Part shown: positions 19,061 to 29,583 of the stretch, in pieces | Layout: each line of letters starts with the position of its first letter | How positions within the stretch are numbered: position 1 is the stretch's first letter | NCBI GenBank assembly: GCA_945948625.1 | Contig: CAMFBT010000004.1 | Coordinates: 1-32,673 of the forward strand | Reading direction: 5' to 3' | Source of the DNA: an uncultured Mycoplasmatota bacterium | Lineage (GTDB): Bacteria > Bacillota_I > Bacilli_A > RF39 > UBA660 | Length of the DNA stretch: 32,673 nucleotides | Made by a program: the position numbers and the translations under genes | The notes under the pieces: model-generated | Told to the model about the DNA's origin: nothing | The model's database searches: none | The model's input: only the letters and a program-made list of their open reading frames with translations

Positions 19061-19330
19061 ATGGCAAATGTTAAAAATGCAAAGAAAAAAATATTACAAA
19101 TTAAAAAAACAACTTTAGCACATCAACAATTAAAATCAACTTTTAAAAATGCTATCAAAGAAACAGACAAAGCTGTTCAAGCTGGAAACAAAGAACTAGC
19201 AGAAAAAAGTTTAAAAAAAGCTATCAAAGCTTTAGATAATGCTAAAGTTAAAGGTTTAGTACATAAAAATAAAGTTGATAGAGAAAAATCAAGATTAACT
19301 AAAAAAGTAAATACAATGGAAGTAAAATAA
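19061..19330 (+). CDS. rpsT: 30S ribosomal protein S20
   Basis: MANVKNAKKKILQIKKTTLAHQQLKSTFKNAIKE; strong GGAAGGAGATG Shine-Dalgarno. Confidence 0.97.
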   Translation: MANVKNAKKKILQIKKTTLAHQQLKSTFKNAIKETDKAVQAGNKELAEKSLKKAIKALDNAKVKGLVHKNKVDREKSRLTKKVNTMEVK

Positions 19331-19352
19331 TTACTTCTTTTTATTATTCAAA

Positions 19353-19384
19353 AGAGTTAAAACTATTTACTTAGTTTTAACTCT
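19353..19384. terminator. Bidirectional terminator between convergent rpsT and 19367-20209
   Basis: 13-bp perfect stem AGAGTTAAAACTA-tttact-TAGTTTTAACTCT; the minus-strand stop codon lies in the loop. Confidence 0.75.
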
Positions 19385-20209
19385 CATTTTATAATCTATA
19401 CTTTGATATATCATATCATTAATCATATAAGAATTAAGGAAATTATACATTTTAGTATTTTCAAAACTCATATTATATTTATTTCTATTATCAAATTTAA
19501 TACCTGATAAAAGAACATCCTTAGAAATAAGCATATTATTATTAATATCCACTATCCACTCTACAGGTTCAACTTTAATCCAAACATAACTATTATTTTT
19601 ATATATTAAACCATTAGATAACCTAATAAAATTTTTATCAAATAAATTAATCTTACTCTTAATAAACATTTCATTATTATATTTATATTTTCTATCCATA
19701 TTACCATTAATATCAAAAGCATAACCATCATTAGTAGATTCTAAATTACCTCTATTAAATAAAATATTTAAATATATATCTCTATTAATAGGACAAACAT
19801 TTCTAGGATATTCTCCAAAATATAATGAATAATAACCATCATTAATAATAATTCTATCTAATAAAAACTGAGGTATTTTATCAAAAACAATAACAGGCCT
19901 AAGACCAATATTACTATTATTAGAATCTATCCATAGCAAATTACCATCATACTCCATATATCTATTGTATAAACTATATGAATCCTTAATAAAATAAGGA
20001 CAAACTCTATTACCTAAATTATGATTAGAATTAACATATAAATCATTATAAATACTAGCTCCTTTAACTATAGCATAATCACTACTTTTGCAAAATAATC
20101 CAATATTTTTAAAAGTATCTTTTAATTTATTACTATATGTAAATCTATCATTAAATAAAAACATATCACTAATAGACAAAAAACTCATTTCCATATTAAA
20201 ATCATCCAC
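19367..20209 (-). CDS. Uncharacterised protein with FGEYP/GLRPVI-type repeats (DUF6273-like)
   Basis: IGLRPVIVFDKIPQ, YSLYFGEYPRN, YVWIKVEPVEWIVDINNNMLISKDVLLSGIKF, SFENTKMYNFLN. Confidence 0.75.
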   Translation of the reverse strand: MDDFNMEMSFLSISDMFLFNDRFTYSNKLKDTFKNIGLFCKSSDYAIVKGASIYNDLYVNSNHNLGNRVCPYFIKDSYSLYNRYMEYDGNLLWIDSNNSNIGLRPVIVFDKIPQFLLDRIIINDGYYSLYFGEYPRNVCPINRDIYLNILFNRGNLESTNDGYAFDINGNMDRKYKYNNEMFIKSKINLFDKNFIRLSNGLIYKNNSYVWIKVEPVEWIVDINNNMLISKDVLLSGIKFDNRNKYNMSFENTKMYNFLNSYMINDMIYQSIDYKMRVKTK

Positions 20210-20276
20210 TAAAAATCACCACACCAACATATTGTAACATAAATAAATATAAAAAGAAAGAGAAATAAATCTCTTC

Positions 20277-20435
20277 CTACATCATATTTTCTAGGTCACT
20301 TACGGCTTTAGTTTTAGCAGAATTCATCTTTCTAACCATTTTTCTTATATTACCATTCTTTATATTTTGATATAGTGCGGCACTCCCTACACCAATACCA
20401 AGTCCCATTAAAGCCATACCTGCTTTAGATTTCAT
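20277..20435 (-). CDS. Small 52-aa membrane protein, DUF3918/YrzQ-like, absent from the ORF track
   Basis: MKSKAGMALMGLGIGVGSAALYQNIKNGNIRKMVRKMNSAKTKAVSDLENMM; AAGGGAGTG Shine-Dalgarno; next to recD2 as I recall for yrzQ/yrrC in Bacillus. Confidence 0.75.
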   Translation of the reverse strand: MKSKAGMALMGLGIGVGSAALYQNIKNGNIRKMVRKMNSAKTKAVSDLENMM

Positions 20436-20509
20436 ACAATCACTCCCTTAAAATATGATTGGTATTAATAAATACCAGTATTATTATTATCAAGAAAATA
20501 CATTTTATA

Positions 20510-22693
20510 CTAATTATTATAATTATCTATAATAAAATCTTTTAAAGTAGTTTTTCTATTATCAATATAATCATTATTAATACCATATATAAAAGCATTA
20601 GAATCTCCTACAACAACAAGACTCTTCTTAGCTCTTGTAACACCAGTATAAATAAGTTTATTATAAAGCATTCTTTTAAAAGAATTAGTAATAGGCATAA
20701 TAACCATATCAAATTCACTACCTTGTGCTTTATGAATACTAATAGCATAACCATGTCTAAAATTAATAAACTTATCCGGAGTATATTCAACAATATTACC
20801 ATCATAATTAATATTAATTTGATTAACAATTTTTTTATCATTTGAAATAATAATATCTTCAATATAACCAATATCACCATTATAAACATTATTATCAGGA
20901 TCATTAACAAGTTGTAACACCTTATCATATTCTCTAAAAGTTACATCTCTTAATTTAATTTCTTTTTTCTTATCACTTTTTGGATTAAATAATTCTTGTA
21001 GCATAATATTAAGATTATCAATACCATTTAAAGATTTGTACATAGGAGCTAAAACTTGTACTTCTTTATCAGTATAACCCTTTTTAATAGCTTTTTTTAC
21101 TACTTCTTTAATATAGCTAATAGTATTATCATTATCACTACTTATAAACAAGTAATCCTCTTTTTTAATAAATAGATCTTCACTAATATTTTTTTCTTTA
21201 ATATCATAAGCCAAATTAAGAATATAAGATCCTTCTGTCTGTCTATATATCTGGTTAAGTCTAATAACAGGTAAACAATCACTATCAATAATATCTTTTA
21301 AGACCTGTCCTTCGCTAACACTAGGCAACTGATAATAATCTCCTACTAAAATAAGTTTAGAATCTCTTTTAATACCCTTTAATAAAGCCTCCATAAGAAG
21401 AGTATCAATCATACTAACTTCATCAACAATAATATACTTTTCACTTCTAGGAGAGTATTCATCAGTAGCAAAAGTATTACTATCTTTATCCCAACCTAAA
21501 TATTTATGAATAGTACTAGCACTAATACCAGTAGTTTCCATCAATTTTTTAGAAGCTCTTCCAGTCGGAGCAAGTAGTGCTATATCAGATTCTTTTAATC
21601 TTTTCTCATGAATAATAATATTAACAATAGCCTTTATTATTGTAGTCTTACCAGTACCAGGACCACCAGTAATAATAGTAATATTATTATTAACACCAGA
21701 ATATATAGCCTTATTTTGTAAATCATCATATTTAATTTTATTATTCTTTTCAATATTATCAATATATTTAGAAATACTAACATTACTTGTAATAGACATA
21801 TCATTTAGAAAACACAATCTTTCACAAATATATCTTTCAGCATCATAAAACTTTTTTAAATAATATCTTTTATCTACAACAATAATTTTTCTATCTTTAA
21901 TAAGTTTAATCATCAAATAATCTAATTTTTCAGAAGTAATATTAACATAATTAGATAAAGAATTAGAAATATCCTCAAAAAACAAATAAGTATCACCATT
22001 ATTAAAACACAATTCTTTCATAATATAGATAATAAGAGCTTTAACCCTTCTATCATCATCTTCATTTATTCCCATTCCTAAAGCAATTTCATCAATTTTA
22101 GTAAAAGATATTTCATCACTATCAATAAGATCATATACATTATTATTAACAGTATCTAATATTTTATTACTATACTTATTTAAAAATGAAAGTGAATCTT
22201 TCATATCAAATCCAAGTTTAGTAAGTTCAAGAACAATATTTGAAGTACTTTGATAGTCTAATAAAGTATTATATATTTTATCAATTTTCTTTTCACCTAA
22301 TCTAGGAATACTTTCTAAACAATTCTTATTTTCAAGTATTTTATTAATAGTATCCTCATGAAAAAGATCTACTATCTTTTTAGCAGTCTTCTCTCCTATA
22401 GGAAATAAATCACTTGATAAAAAAACAACTAATTCTTCTTCTTTAGTAGGAATATTAATTTCAAAAGAATTAACATTAAACTGAAGACCATATTTATTAT
22501 GAACAGTAGTAGCACCATATAGAATATATTCCTTTTTTTCATTTAATTTAGGAAGAACACCAGTAATATGAATCATATCATCATCATAATCAATATTATT
22601 ATCTTTTACCTTAAAAAGACCTACCATATATCCATTAATTTCATTTCGATATATTTCTTTATATAAAAAACCACGAATAAAATTATCCTTCAT
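20510..22693 (-). CDS. recD2: ATP-dependent RecD-like DNA helicase (RecD2/YrrC)
   Basis: ITGGPGTGKTTIIKAIV, IVDEVSMIDTLLMEALL, GDYYQLPSV, GYAISIHKAQGSEFD, YTGVTRAKKSLVVVG; start re-set to MKDNF at 22693 (GAGG Shine-Dalgarno). Confidence 0.96.
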   Translation of the reverse strand: MKDNFIRGFLYKEIYRNEINGYMVGLFKVKDNNIDYDDDMIHITGVLPKLNEKKEYILYGATTVHNKYGLQFNVNSFEINIPTKEEELVVFLSSDLFPIGEKTAKKIVDLFHEDTINKILENKNCLESIPRLGEKKIDKIYNTLLDYQSTSNIVLELTKLGFDMKDSLSFLNKYSNKILDTVNNNVYDLIDSDEISFTKIDEIALGMGINEDDDRRVKALIIYIMKELCFNNGDTYLFFEDISNSLSNYVNITSEKLDYLMIKLIKDRKIIVVDKRYYLKKFYDAERYICERLCFLNDMSITSNVSISKYIDNIEKNNKIKYDDLQNKAIYSGVNNNITIITGGPGTGKTTIIKAIVNIIIHEKRLKESDIALLAPTGRASKKLMETTGISASTIHKYLGWDKDSNTFATDEYSPRSEKYIIVDEVSMIDTLLMEALLKGIKRDSKLILVGDYYQLPSVSEGQVLKDIIDSDCLPVIRLNQIYRQTEGSYILNLAYDIKEKNISEDLFIKKEDYLFISSDNDNTISYIKEVVKKAIKKGYTDKEVQVLAPMYKSLNGIDNLNIMLQELFNPKSDKKKEIKLRDVTFREYDKVLQLVNDPDNNVYNGDIGYIEDIIISNDKKIVNQININYDGNIVEYTPDKFINFRHGYAISIHKAQGSEFDMVIMPITNSFKRMLYNKLIYTGVTRAKKSLVVVGDSNAFIYGINNDYIDNRKTTLKDFIIDNYNN

Positions 22694-22766
22694 ATAATAC
22701 CTCATTTCCTAATAATTATAACAACTAAAAAGATTAAAGTAAAGATAATTTAAAGATATTTAAAAA

Positions 22767-22789
22767 GAACTATCTATTTACGATAGTTC
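22767..22789 (-). terminator. Terminator overlapping the stop of the YsxE-like gene
   Basis: GAACTATC-tatttac-GATAGTTC with a T-rich run on the minus strand; stop at 22774-22776. Confidence 0.7.
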
Positions 22790-23676
22790 ATAATTAAATT
22801 ACTAGTTTTATACAAATAATCCATTATTTTATTTATTTTTATACACATTTTATATTCACTATTTTGCATTTCAATCTTTGGTGGAATAGCCATATAAGCA
22901 AATAAAAGTAATCTCTCTTCCTCTTTTAAAGGATAATTACTCTCATAATAATGAAATAAATCATCAAAATCAAGTTCCAAATAATGATTATTATAAAAAG
23001 ATAATAAATCATATATTGGACTATCAACCCTACTTCTATCCCAACTAATCAAATATGGCTTATCATTCTTAATATAGTGATCTAAATTAATATTATTATG
23101 AATATATGATACTCTTTCATTCTTATTATTCTCAATTTTTTTATACCACAAATCAATATTATTCTTAGCATAATAAATACTACTAAAAATAATATTAATA
23201 TTTCTAGCAATCAAATAAGAAGATGGAGACATATAGACATCTTTTTCAATCAAAGAAATTAAATCATTATAATAATTATTCAAATAATCAATATCATTAA
23301 TAATATTTTCATATATTTCCTTATTTCTATCAATATCAACTTCTCTATAATATGTAGTTTTACTATGAAGAAGACTAAGTAAATGCATCATATCCATAGC
23401 TTTTTGTTCCCTTGGTTCATAATTATCTTCAATATAAGGATATACTTCATAATCATTTTCAATTGATATAGGATAAGGAAAATAATCAAATGATCTTGAC
23501 TTTAAATAACCATAAGTTCTATCTAAATTATCATTCTTTTTATTCTTAATCACAATTTTATTATCAATAATTTTAGCACCAGACTTAATAGTAAGCTTAT
23601 TAACAGGTAATTTATATTTACTAACAACTTTTCTTAAATCATTGTTCATTATTTTTTGGAATAATAATCTTATCAC
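22774..23676 (-). CDS. YsxE/CotS-family spore coat protein (degenerate aminoglycoside-phosphotransferase-like kinase fold)
   Basis: MMHLLSLLHSKT, YIHNNINLDHYIKNDKPYLISWDRSRVDSPIYDLLSFYNNHY; directly follows spoVID-like gene, as in the Bacillus spoVID-ysxE pair. Start uncertain (23676 or ATG at 23649). Confidence 0.8.
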   Translation of the reverse strand: MIRLLFQKIMNNDLRKVVSKYKLPVNKLTIKSGAKIIDNKIVIKNKKNDNLDRTYGYLKSRSFDYFPYPISIENDYEVYPYIEDNYEPREQKAMDMMHLLSLLHSKTTYYREVDIDRNKEIYENIINDIDYLNNYYNDLISLIEKDVYMSPSSYLIARNINIIFSSIYYAKNNIDLWYKKIENNKNERVSYIHNNINLDHYIKNDKPYLISWDRSRVDSPIYDLLSFYNNHYLELDFDDLFHYYESNYPLKEEERLLLFAYMAIPPKIEMQNSEYKMCIKINKIMDYLYKTSNLIMNYRK

Positions 23677-24358
23677 CAGGATTAATATTAGTTAAATCAT
23701 TATAGTCTTCCAATTCTTCCTTAGTAACACCATAATTAACAAGAATTTTATCAATAGTATCTTCTTCTTTAACAATATAAACATAATAAGTACTATAAGT
23801 TTCAGCATCATCCAAATTAGAAAATAAATCACTAGGTGTAATAACTTCATCTCTATCTTCTTTTTTATCTGCTTCTATTTTTTTATCATTTCCCATTTTT
23901 TCTTCTCTTTCTTTCTCTTCATGAATTATATCATCATCAATATTAATAACATCTACTTCTTCTATATCATTATTAACACTATTATCATTTTCTACTTCAT
24001 CATTATCATCAGAAGAAATAGTCAAATTTTCAGGTAAATATTCAGCTTCAATAAATAAATCAATATTAACTTTCAAAGTATCATCATTAATAATATCATA
24101 ATAAAAATCTTCAATATCAGTATTTACAGTATTAATATCATATCTAGGATCTAAAGTAATATCAAAAGGTAAATCAAAAGAAAAGTCTTCTCTACTAATA
24201 GATCCTTCATTCATCTTATAATCTCCAGTAATATGAAATATTCCAGTAATAATTCCTTCTTTTTCTATTTCAATTTCTCTTTCCAAAGATATAGATGTAA
24301 TATCACTAACTTTAGTTTTAAATGGCAATTCTTTCTTAAATGGTACAATTTGTTTCAT
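23639..24358 (-). CDS. spoVID: SpoVID-like spore coat assembly protein with C-terminal LysM
   Basis: N-terminal domain SISLEREIEIEKE...TGDYKMNEG...FDLPFDITLD...LKVNIDLFIEAEYL, acidic linker, C-terminal LysM YIVKEEDTIDKILVNYGVTKEELEDYNDLTNINPGDKIIIP; ATG at 24358 with GGAAG Shine-Dalgarno. Confidence 0.85.
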   Translation of the reverse strand: MKQIVPFKKELPFKTKVSDITSISLEREIEIEKEGIITGIFHITGDYKMNEGSISREDFSFDLPFDITLDPRYDINTVNTDIEDFYYDIINDDTLKVNIDLFIEAEYLPENLTISSDDNDEVENDNSVNNDIEEVDVINIDDDIIHEEKEREEKMGNDKKIEADKKEDRDEVITPSDLFSNLDDAETYSTYYVYIVKEEDTIDKILVNYGVTKEELEDYNDLTNINPGDKIIIPKNNEQ

Positions 24359-24380
24359 AATCAATCTTCCTTTCTAATAA

Positions 24381-24408
24381 AGAATATGATAAAAAGAAAA
24401 AAATATAA
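24381..24408 (-). promoter_or_regulatory. Possible sigma-E-type promoter of spoVID-ysxE
   Basis: Minus strand TTATAT (24403-24408), 14 bp, CATATTCT (24381-24388), resembling the CATANNNT -10 class. Confidence 0.4.
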
Positions 24409-24425
24409 CAATTAAGTTATATTTT
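24400..24425 (-). terminator. Terminator overlapping the trmK stop codon
   Basis: 10-bp perfect stem AAAATATAAC-aattaa-GTTATATTTT then T-rich on the minus strand; the TAA stop is in the loop. Confidence 0.75.
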
Positions 24426-25086
24426 CAAGTATTCTAATATTTTTCTTTAATTTTAATTTATAAAGATAATGACCTTTACTAATATTTTTTAATATCTTCT
24501 TCATATTATTAAGCTCTTTCGTACATTTATCAATAAACAAATCACTATTCTTACTTATAAGTATTGGACCTAAATATAACTCTTTATAACTATATTTCAT
24601 TTTCCCTTTAACAAACTTAATAATAGTATAAATAATACCCTTATCTACTACTAACTCTTCATCATCAATAAAATATCCCATACTAACCATATTTTTTCTT
24701 AAAAAATATAAATCAGTATTACTTTGAATAATAATTTTATTAACATTAACAAGTTTATCTCTAGAACATTTAAGAAATTCAACAATAGTATTAGTGCCCA
24801 TACCCGCTACTACAATAGTATCAATATTATCATTATTATTAATAACAGAAATTCCACTACCAAGCCTAGTCTCTATTCTATCATTTAATCCACATTTAGT
24901 AATATTCTTTTTGGCATTATCTAAAGCATTTTTATTAACATCACTAGCAATAATTTTTAGATTTTTAAACTTATTAGCTAAATATATAGATAAAAGTCCG
25001 TGATCACATCCAATATCAATCACGGATTTATCATTATTATCTATAAAATTAGCAACCATTTCTAATCTTTTAGATAACTTACTCAT
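24412..25086 (-). CDS. trmK: tRNA (adenine(22)-N(1))-methyltransferase TrmK
   Basis: [59 protein letters not shown]; downstream of rpoD. Confidence 0.93.
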   Translation of the reverse strand: MSKLSKRLEMVANFIDNNDKSVIDIGCDHGLLSIYLANKFKNLKIIASDVNKNALDNAKKNITKCGLNDRIETRLGSGISVINNNDNIDTIVVAGMGTNTIVEFLKCSRDKLVNVNKIIIQSNTDLYFLRKNMVSMGYFIDDEELVVDKGIIYTIIKFVKGKMKYSYKELYLGPILISKNSDLFIDKCTKELNNMKKILKNISKGHYLYKLKLKKNIRILENIT

Positions 25087-26176
25087 TTAAGAAATCCTTT
25101 AATTTTCTACTTCTAGATGGATGTCTTAATTTTCTCAAAGCCTTAGCTTCTATTTGTCTAATTCTCTCTCTAGTTACACCAAACATTTGACCAACTTCCT
25201 CTAAAGTTTTACTAGAACCATCATCAAGTCCAAATCTAAGTCTAAGGACTTGTTCCTCTCTTTCAGTTAAAGTAAGTAAAACATCACTTATTTCTTCTTT
25301 AAGCATCTCATGAATAGTAAAATCTTCTGGAGACATATTACTCTCATCAGGCACAAAATCGCCTAAATGAGAATCCTCTTCTTCACCAATAGGAGTCTCT
25401 AATGACACAGGATCTTGAGCAATTTTAATAACTTCTCTTACTTTTTCAGGACTCATACCCATTTTTTCCGCAATCTCTTCATCAGTAGGTTCTCTATTAA
25501 GTTCAAGAGTAAGTTGTCTTTGAAATCTTGACAATTTATTAATAGTTTCAACCATATGAACAGGAACTCTAATAGTTCTAGCCTGATCAGCAATAGCTCT
25601 TGTTATAGCTTGTCTAATCCACCAAGTAGCATAAGTAGAAAACTTATATCCCTTATTAGCATCAAACTTTTCAACAGCTTTCATAAGACCAATATTACCT
25701 TCTTGAATTAAATCCAAGAAAAGCATTCCTCTACCAACATATCTTTTAGCAATTGATACAACAAGTCTTAAATTAGATTCAGCAAGTCTATTTTTAGCTT
25801 CTTCATCACCATTAGCGATTCTTTCAGATAATTCAGTTTCTTCTTCTAAAGATAAAAGACTAATCTTACCAATTTCTTTCAAATACATTCTAACAGGATC
25901 ATTAATAGTTAATTCTTTAGCTATATTATTATCTTTTAATATTTCTTCTAAATCTCCACTATCTTCATCATCACCATCATCATCTAATTCAGACTCAGAC
26001 ACAACACTAATATCATTCTCCATAAGTGCATTATATAATTCATCAAGCAAATCACTACCAATTTCAAGTCCTTTTAACTCTTCTGCCAATTCTTCATAAG
26101 TAATAAAACCAAGTTCTTTTCCCTTATTAATTAAATTCTCTTTTCTTTGTTCAAAATCTTTAATCTCTGATACCAT
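25079..26176 (-). CDS. rpoD: RNA polymerase primary sigma factor (SigA/RpoD)
   Basis: [89 protein letters not shown]-terminal region 4.2. Confidence 0.99.
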   Translation of the reverse strand: MVSEIKDFEQRKENLINKGKELGFITYEELAEELKGLEIGSDLLDELYNALMENDISVVSESELDDDGDDEDSGDLEEILKDNNIAKELTINDPVRMYLKEIGKISLLSLEEETELSERIANGDEEAKNRLAESNLRLVVSIAKRYVGRGMLFLDLIQEGNIGLMKAVEKFDANKGYKFSTYATWWIRQAITRAIADQARTIRVPVHMVETINKLSRFQRQLTLELNREPTDEEIAEKMGMSPEKVREVIKIAQDPVSLETPIGEEEDSHLGDFVPDESNMSPEDFTIHEMLKEEISDVLLTLTEREEQVLRLRFGLDDGSSKTLEEVGQMFGVTRERIRQIEAKALRKLRHPSRSRKLKDFLNE

Positions 26177-27893
26177 TTCTACTACCTCCCCTTATTTTCA
26201 TAATCTCCATAGATATTTCTGCTTGTTTTAAAGGATCTTTCTCTTCTTTTAATTTCTTATTCAAGTTATTAATTCTCATCTCTTTATGATAATCATTTAT
26301 AACAAAAATATAATCTTCAATCTCTTGTATTTGAAATTCATCTTTAATATCCATAGCAATAATATCTTGAAAAGCTTTAAGTATTTCTGCTCGATCAGAT
26401 ATATAACTAATAAAATCAGCGATATTTATTATACCATATTTGTGAAAATAGTAAATAATTTCATTAGATAATTCACGAATATTTTTTGTAGGAAAATAAC
26501 CAACCTTATTTTCAACCATATTAAGTACTTTTTCATCTCTTATCATATAATAAATAAGATAATTTTCAGCCATCCTATATTTATCATAAGTTTTCTTAGG
26601 TTTAATCTCTCTTTTTATTTCTTTTTTATTCTTAACTAAATTATTATATTTATTCTTAATAGTTTTATAATCAATATTAAAATTATCAGATAATTTTTTT
26701 AAATTAAGTTCAATAGTAATATCATCTTTTTCATTAATAAGTTCTTTAAGAACACTATTAATATAAGAAGAAACATCTTTAATATTACCAAAATCTTTAT
26801 TCTTCTTTAATAATTCCATCTTATAATCAATAAGATTAATAGCATTTTTAATTTGTGCAAAAAAAGAATCTTTTCCCTCTTTTAATATATACTCATCAGG
26901 ATCCATATTATTAGGAAGTCTAACAACTTTAATATCAATATTAGTATCTTCAAGAAGTTCTATAGCATTAACAGTAGCTTTTTCTCCAGCCTCATCACCA
27001 TCAAAGCACAACACTATATTATTAGTCATATTTTTAATAATATTTTTATGATCTTTCGTAAGAGCAGTTCCCATAGTGGCAATACAATTATTAATACCAA
27101 CAGTACTAGCTCTAATAACATCCATTTGACCTTCCATAATTATAATACTATCATTCTTTTTCAAATGCTCTTTAGCTATATGATAATTATATAATAACTT
27201 TCCTTTTTTAAATTTATCAGTCTCTTTAGTATTTACATATTTAGAAGTATCCTTAGTATTGTATATTCTTCCAGAAAATGCAACAGGATTACCACTTAAA
27301 TCATAAATAGGAAACATAATTCTATTAATAAAAATATCATTCCCCTGATCATTAGTAATACCAATATTAATAAGTTTATCAATGTCGTATTTTTTATTTT
27401 TTAAATAATCAGTAAGAGAAACTTTCTGAATTGATAAACCAATACCAAATTTTTTTATAGTTTCTTTATCAATATTTCTTTTTTTTAAATATTCTATAGC
27501 ATTTTTACCTAAATTAGTAAACAAACTATTTTGATAAAATTTATTAGCAAGTTCATATATTTCAAAATATTCATCTTTCTTTTCTGAAAAATTTGAAATA
27601 CCACCTACAGAAATACCAACTTTTTCTCCAAGTAATCTAACAGCTTGAGCAAATGATATTTTTTCAAAATCCGCTACAAAAGTAAAAACATTACCACTTG
27701 CTCCACAAGAAAAACAAGTATATATTTGCTTTTCAGGACTAACACTCATACTAGGAGAATGATCATCATGAAAAGGACAAACACCAAAATAATTTTTTCC
27801 CCTCTTTGTAAGAGTAATATACTTAGATATAACATCTACTATATCAGTTTTATTTCTTATCTCATTCATAACATCATTACTGATATAAGTCAT
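26160..27893 (-). CDS. dnaG: DNA primase DnaG
   Basis: CHC2 zinc finger [30 protein letters not shown], Toprim [10 protein letters not shown] and [12 protein letters not shown]; start re-set to the ATG at 27893 (AAGGAG Shine-Dalgarno). Confidence 0.97.
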   Translation of the reverse strand: MTYISNDVMNEIRNKTDIVDVISKYITLTKRGKNYFGVCPFHDDHSPSMSVSPEKQIYTCFSCGASGNVFTFVADFEKISFAQAVRLLGEKVGISVGGISNFSEKKDEYFEIYELANKFYQNSLFTNLGKNAIEYLKKRNIDKETIKKFGIGLSIQKVSLTDYLKNKKYDIDKLINIGITNDQGNDIFINRIMFPIYDLSGNPVAFSGRIYNTKDTSKYVNTKETDKFKKGKLLYNYHIAKEHLKKNDSIIIMEGQMDVIRASTVGINNCIATMGTALTKDHKNIIKNMTNNIVLCFDGDEAGEKATVNAIELLEDTNIDIKVVRLPNNMDPDEYILKEGKDSFFAQIKNAINLIDYKMELLKKNKDFGNIKDVSSYINSVLKELINEKDDITIELNLKKLSDNFNIDYKTIKNKYNNLVKNKKEIKREIKPKKTYDKYRMAENYLIYYMIRDEKVLNMVENKVGYFPTKNIRELSNEIIYYFHKYGIINIADFISYISDRAEILKAFQDIIAMDIKDEFQIQEIEDYIFVINDYHKEMRINNLNKKLKEEKDPLKQAEISMEIMKIRGGSRNGIRD

Positions 27894-27923
27894 AAGCATC
27901 TCTCCTTACAAAAAACCAATATA

Positions 27924-27952
27924 ATTATATAACAAAAGTCATTTTTTGTAAA
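27924..27952 (-). promoter_or_regulatory. Sigma-A-type promoter of dnaG-rpoD-trmK
   Basis: Minus strand TTTACA (27947-27952), 17 bp, TATAAT (27924-27929). Confidence 0.75.
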
Positions 27953-27969
27953 GAAAAATATTAAAATAA

Positions 27970-28962
27970 CTATCTAGCATATCCATAAACTTTTCCCTTT
28001 TCCAAAGTAATACCTTTATAATAAAATAAATCAGATACGGTTACAAAAGAATATCCCTTATTGACAAGCATAGGAATAATATTATCTAAAGCATTAGAAG
28101 TAGCACTATATATATCATGCATAAGTACAATATCGCCATCTTTTACTTTGTTTACTACTCTACTAGTTATTTTTTTAGAATTATGATATTTCCAATCTAA
28201 AGTATCTATATCCCATATAATTATTGGCATCTCAGATATATTTTTAATTTTCTTATTAAATGAACCATAACTTGGTCTAAATAGTTTTGGTTCTTTTCCA
28301 GTAATTTCAAAAATCAAATTATTAGTATCAGTAATTTCTTTTTTTATTTTATCTTCCTTATATTTAGTAAGAAGCAAATGATTATATGTATGATTTCCAA
28401 TCTCCATTCCACTATCTTTCATTTTCTTTAGAATATATTCATTGCCCTTTATTTTAGAGCCAAGTACAAAAAAAGTAGCAGGAACATGATATTTATTAAG
28501 CACATCAAGTATTTTATTTGTATTATAATTAGGTCCATCATCAAAAGTAAGAGCCACTAATTTTTTATCAGTATCAATTTTTCTACTAGTAACAAAATCA
28601 AAATCAAAACTAGTATTTTTAACCTTAATAATACTACCATTTTCTATATCAATTTCAAAAGAATCACTATTACTACTAATAACATTACCATTTAATATAT
28701 ATTTATAAAATGTCATATAACATAAATCATCATTATCAATATAATCATAATCAATAAAAATATTATTTTCACTGTCATTTACAATATACTCATTTAAATA
28801 ATTATTAATATATTTATCTATTTTATCATTATTAAAAAAAGGATAGTTAATTTCTTTATTATCACTAAATACTTTTTTATTAACAATTTCTTTATTATAA
28901 TCAATAACTAATAACATTAAAGAGATAATTACTAAAGGAAGAATAAAATATCTATGTTTCAT
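27970..28962 (-). CDS. Polysaccharide deacetylase (NodB domain), membrane-anchored
   Basis: N-terminal TM; VALTFDDGPNYNTNKILDVL, ATFFVLG, EIGNHTYNHLLL, FRPSYGSF, DIVLMHDIYSAT. Confidence 0.94.
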   Translation of the reverse strand: MKHRYFILPLVIISLMLLVIDYNKEIVNKKVFSDNKEINYPFFNNDKIDKYINNYLNEYIVNDSENNIFIDYDYIDNDDLCYMTFYKYILNGNVISSNSDSFEIDIENGSIIKVKNTSFDFDFVTSRKIDTDKKLVALTFDDGPNYNTNKILDVLNKYHVPATFFVLGSKIKGNEYILKKMKDSGMEIGNHTYNHLLLTKYKEDKIKKEITDTNNLIFEITGKEPKLFRPSYGSFNKKIKNISEMPIIIWDIDTLDWKYHNSKKITSRVVNKVKDGDIVLMHDIYSATSNALDNIIPMLVNKGYSFVTVSDLFYYKGITLEKGKVYGYAR

Positions 28963-28989
28963 AAATTCACCTAAATAAATATATGAAAA

Positions 28990-29012
28990 AAAGACTATAA
29001 TTATTAGTCTTT
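28990..29012 (-). terminator. Terminator overlapping the stop of the HD-domain gene
   Basis: AAAGACTA-taattat-TAGTCTTT with a T-run on the minus strand; stop at 29004-29006. Confidence 0.75.
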
Positions 29013-29579
29013 AATATCAATACCATCAAACTTAACATCAATAAACTTCTTACTTGATAAATAGTCACATAAATGAACAAATCGTTGATATTTATCTTTA
29101 GGTATTGGAAGAACTTCATTACCATTATAATCTTTATTCCAAATACCCATATGTGAAGAAATAATTCTAGTAAGTAAATCAACCTCATCATCATTAAGAG
29201 ATAATTTACTTCTGTTTTCATTAATTAAATCACAAATAAGTAAAGGATGATCAAACCTAGTATATTTTTCTTTAACCATCCCACTCTTACATCCATCATG
29301 TAAAATAAGTGCCATAATAATAATATCTTTTTCATCATCAGTAAAATTATTAAGTCCAGGATTATCAAAAAGTTCTTTAGCAATCCTAACAGCTACTTTA
29401 GTATGTTTAACAAGTCCATGAGAAGTACTAGCAAAATCGGGATGATATTTTCCAGTAGATGAAGCAGGTATTTCAAAAAAATAATCAGGTAGCTTACTAA
29501 CTAAATATTTAATATCATTTTTCTTTTTATCATTTTTAATATATTCATATTCTTTATTAAAATAATCAATTTTTTCCAT
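29004..29579 (-). CDS. HD-domain phosphohydrolase
   Basis: HGLVKHTKVAVRIAKEL, ALILHDGCKSG, FDHPLLICDLI, ISSHMGIWNKD, VHLCDYLSSKK. Confidence 0.85.
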   Translation of the reverse strand: MEKIDYFNKEYEYIKNDKKKNDIKYLVSKLPDYFFEIPASSTGKYHPDFASTSHGLVKHTKVAVRIAKELFDNPGLNNFTDDEKDIIIMALILHDGCKSGMVKEKYTRFDHPLLICDLINENRSKLSLNDDEVDLLTRIISSHMGIWNKDYNGNEVLPIPKDKYQRFVHLCDYLSSKKFIDVKFDGIDIKD

Positions 29580-29583
29580 AAAA

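Noticed and set aside
28967-29221. Minus-strand 84-aa ORF overlapping the HD-domain gene
   Set aside because: Alternate frame of the 29004-29579 CDS, whose HD motifs are convincing
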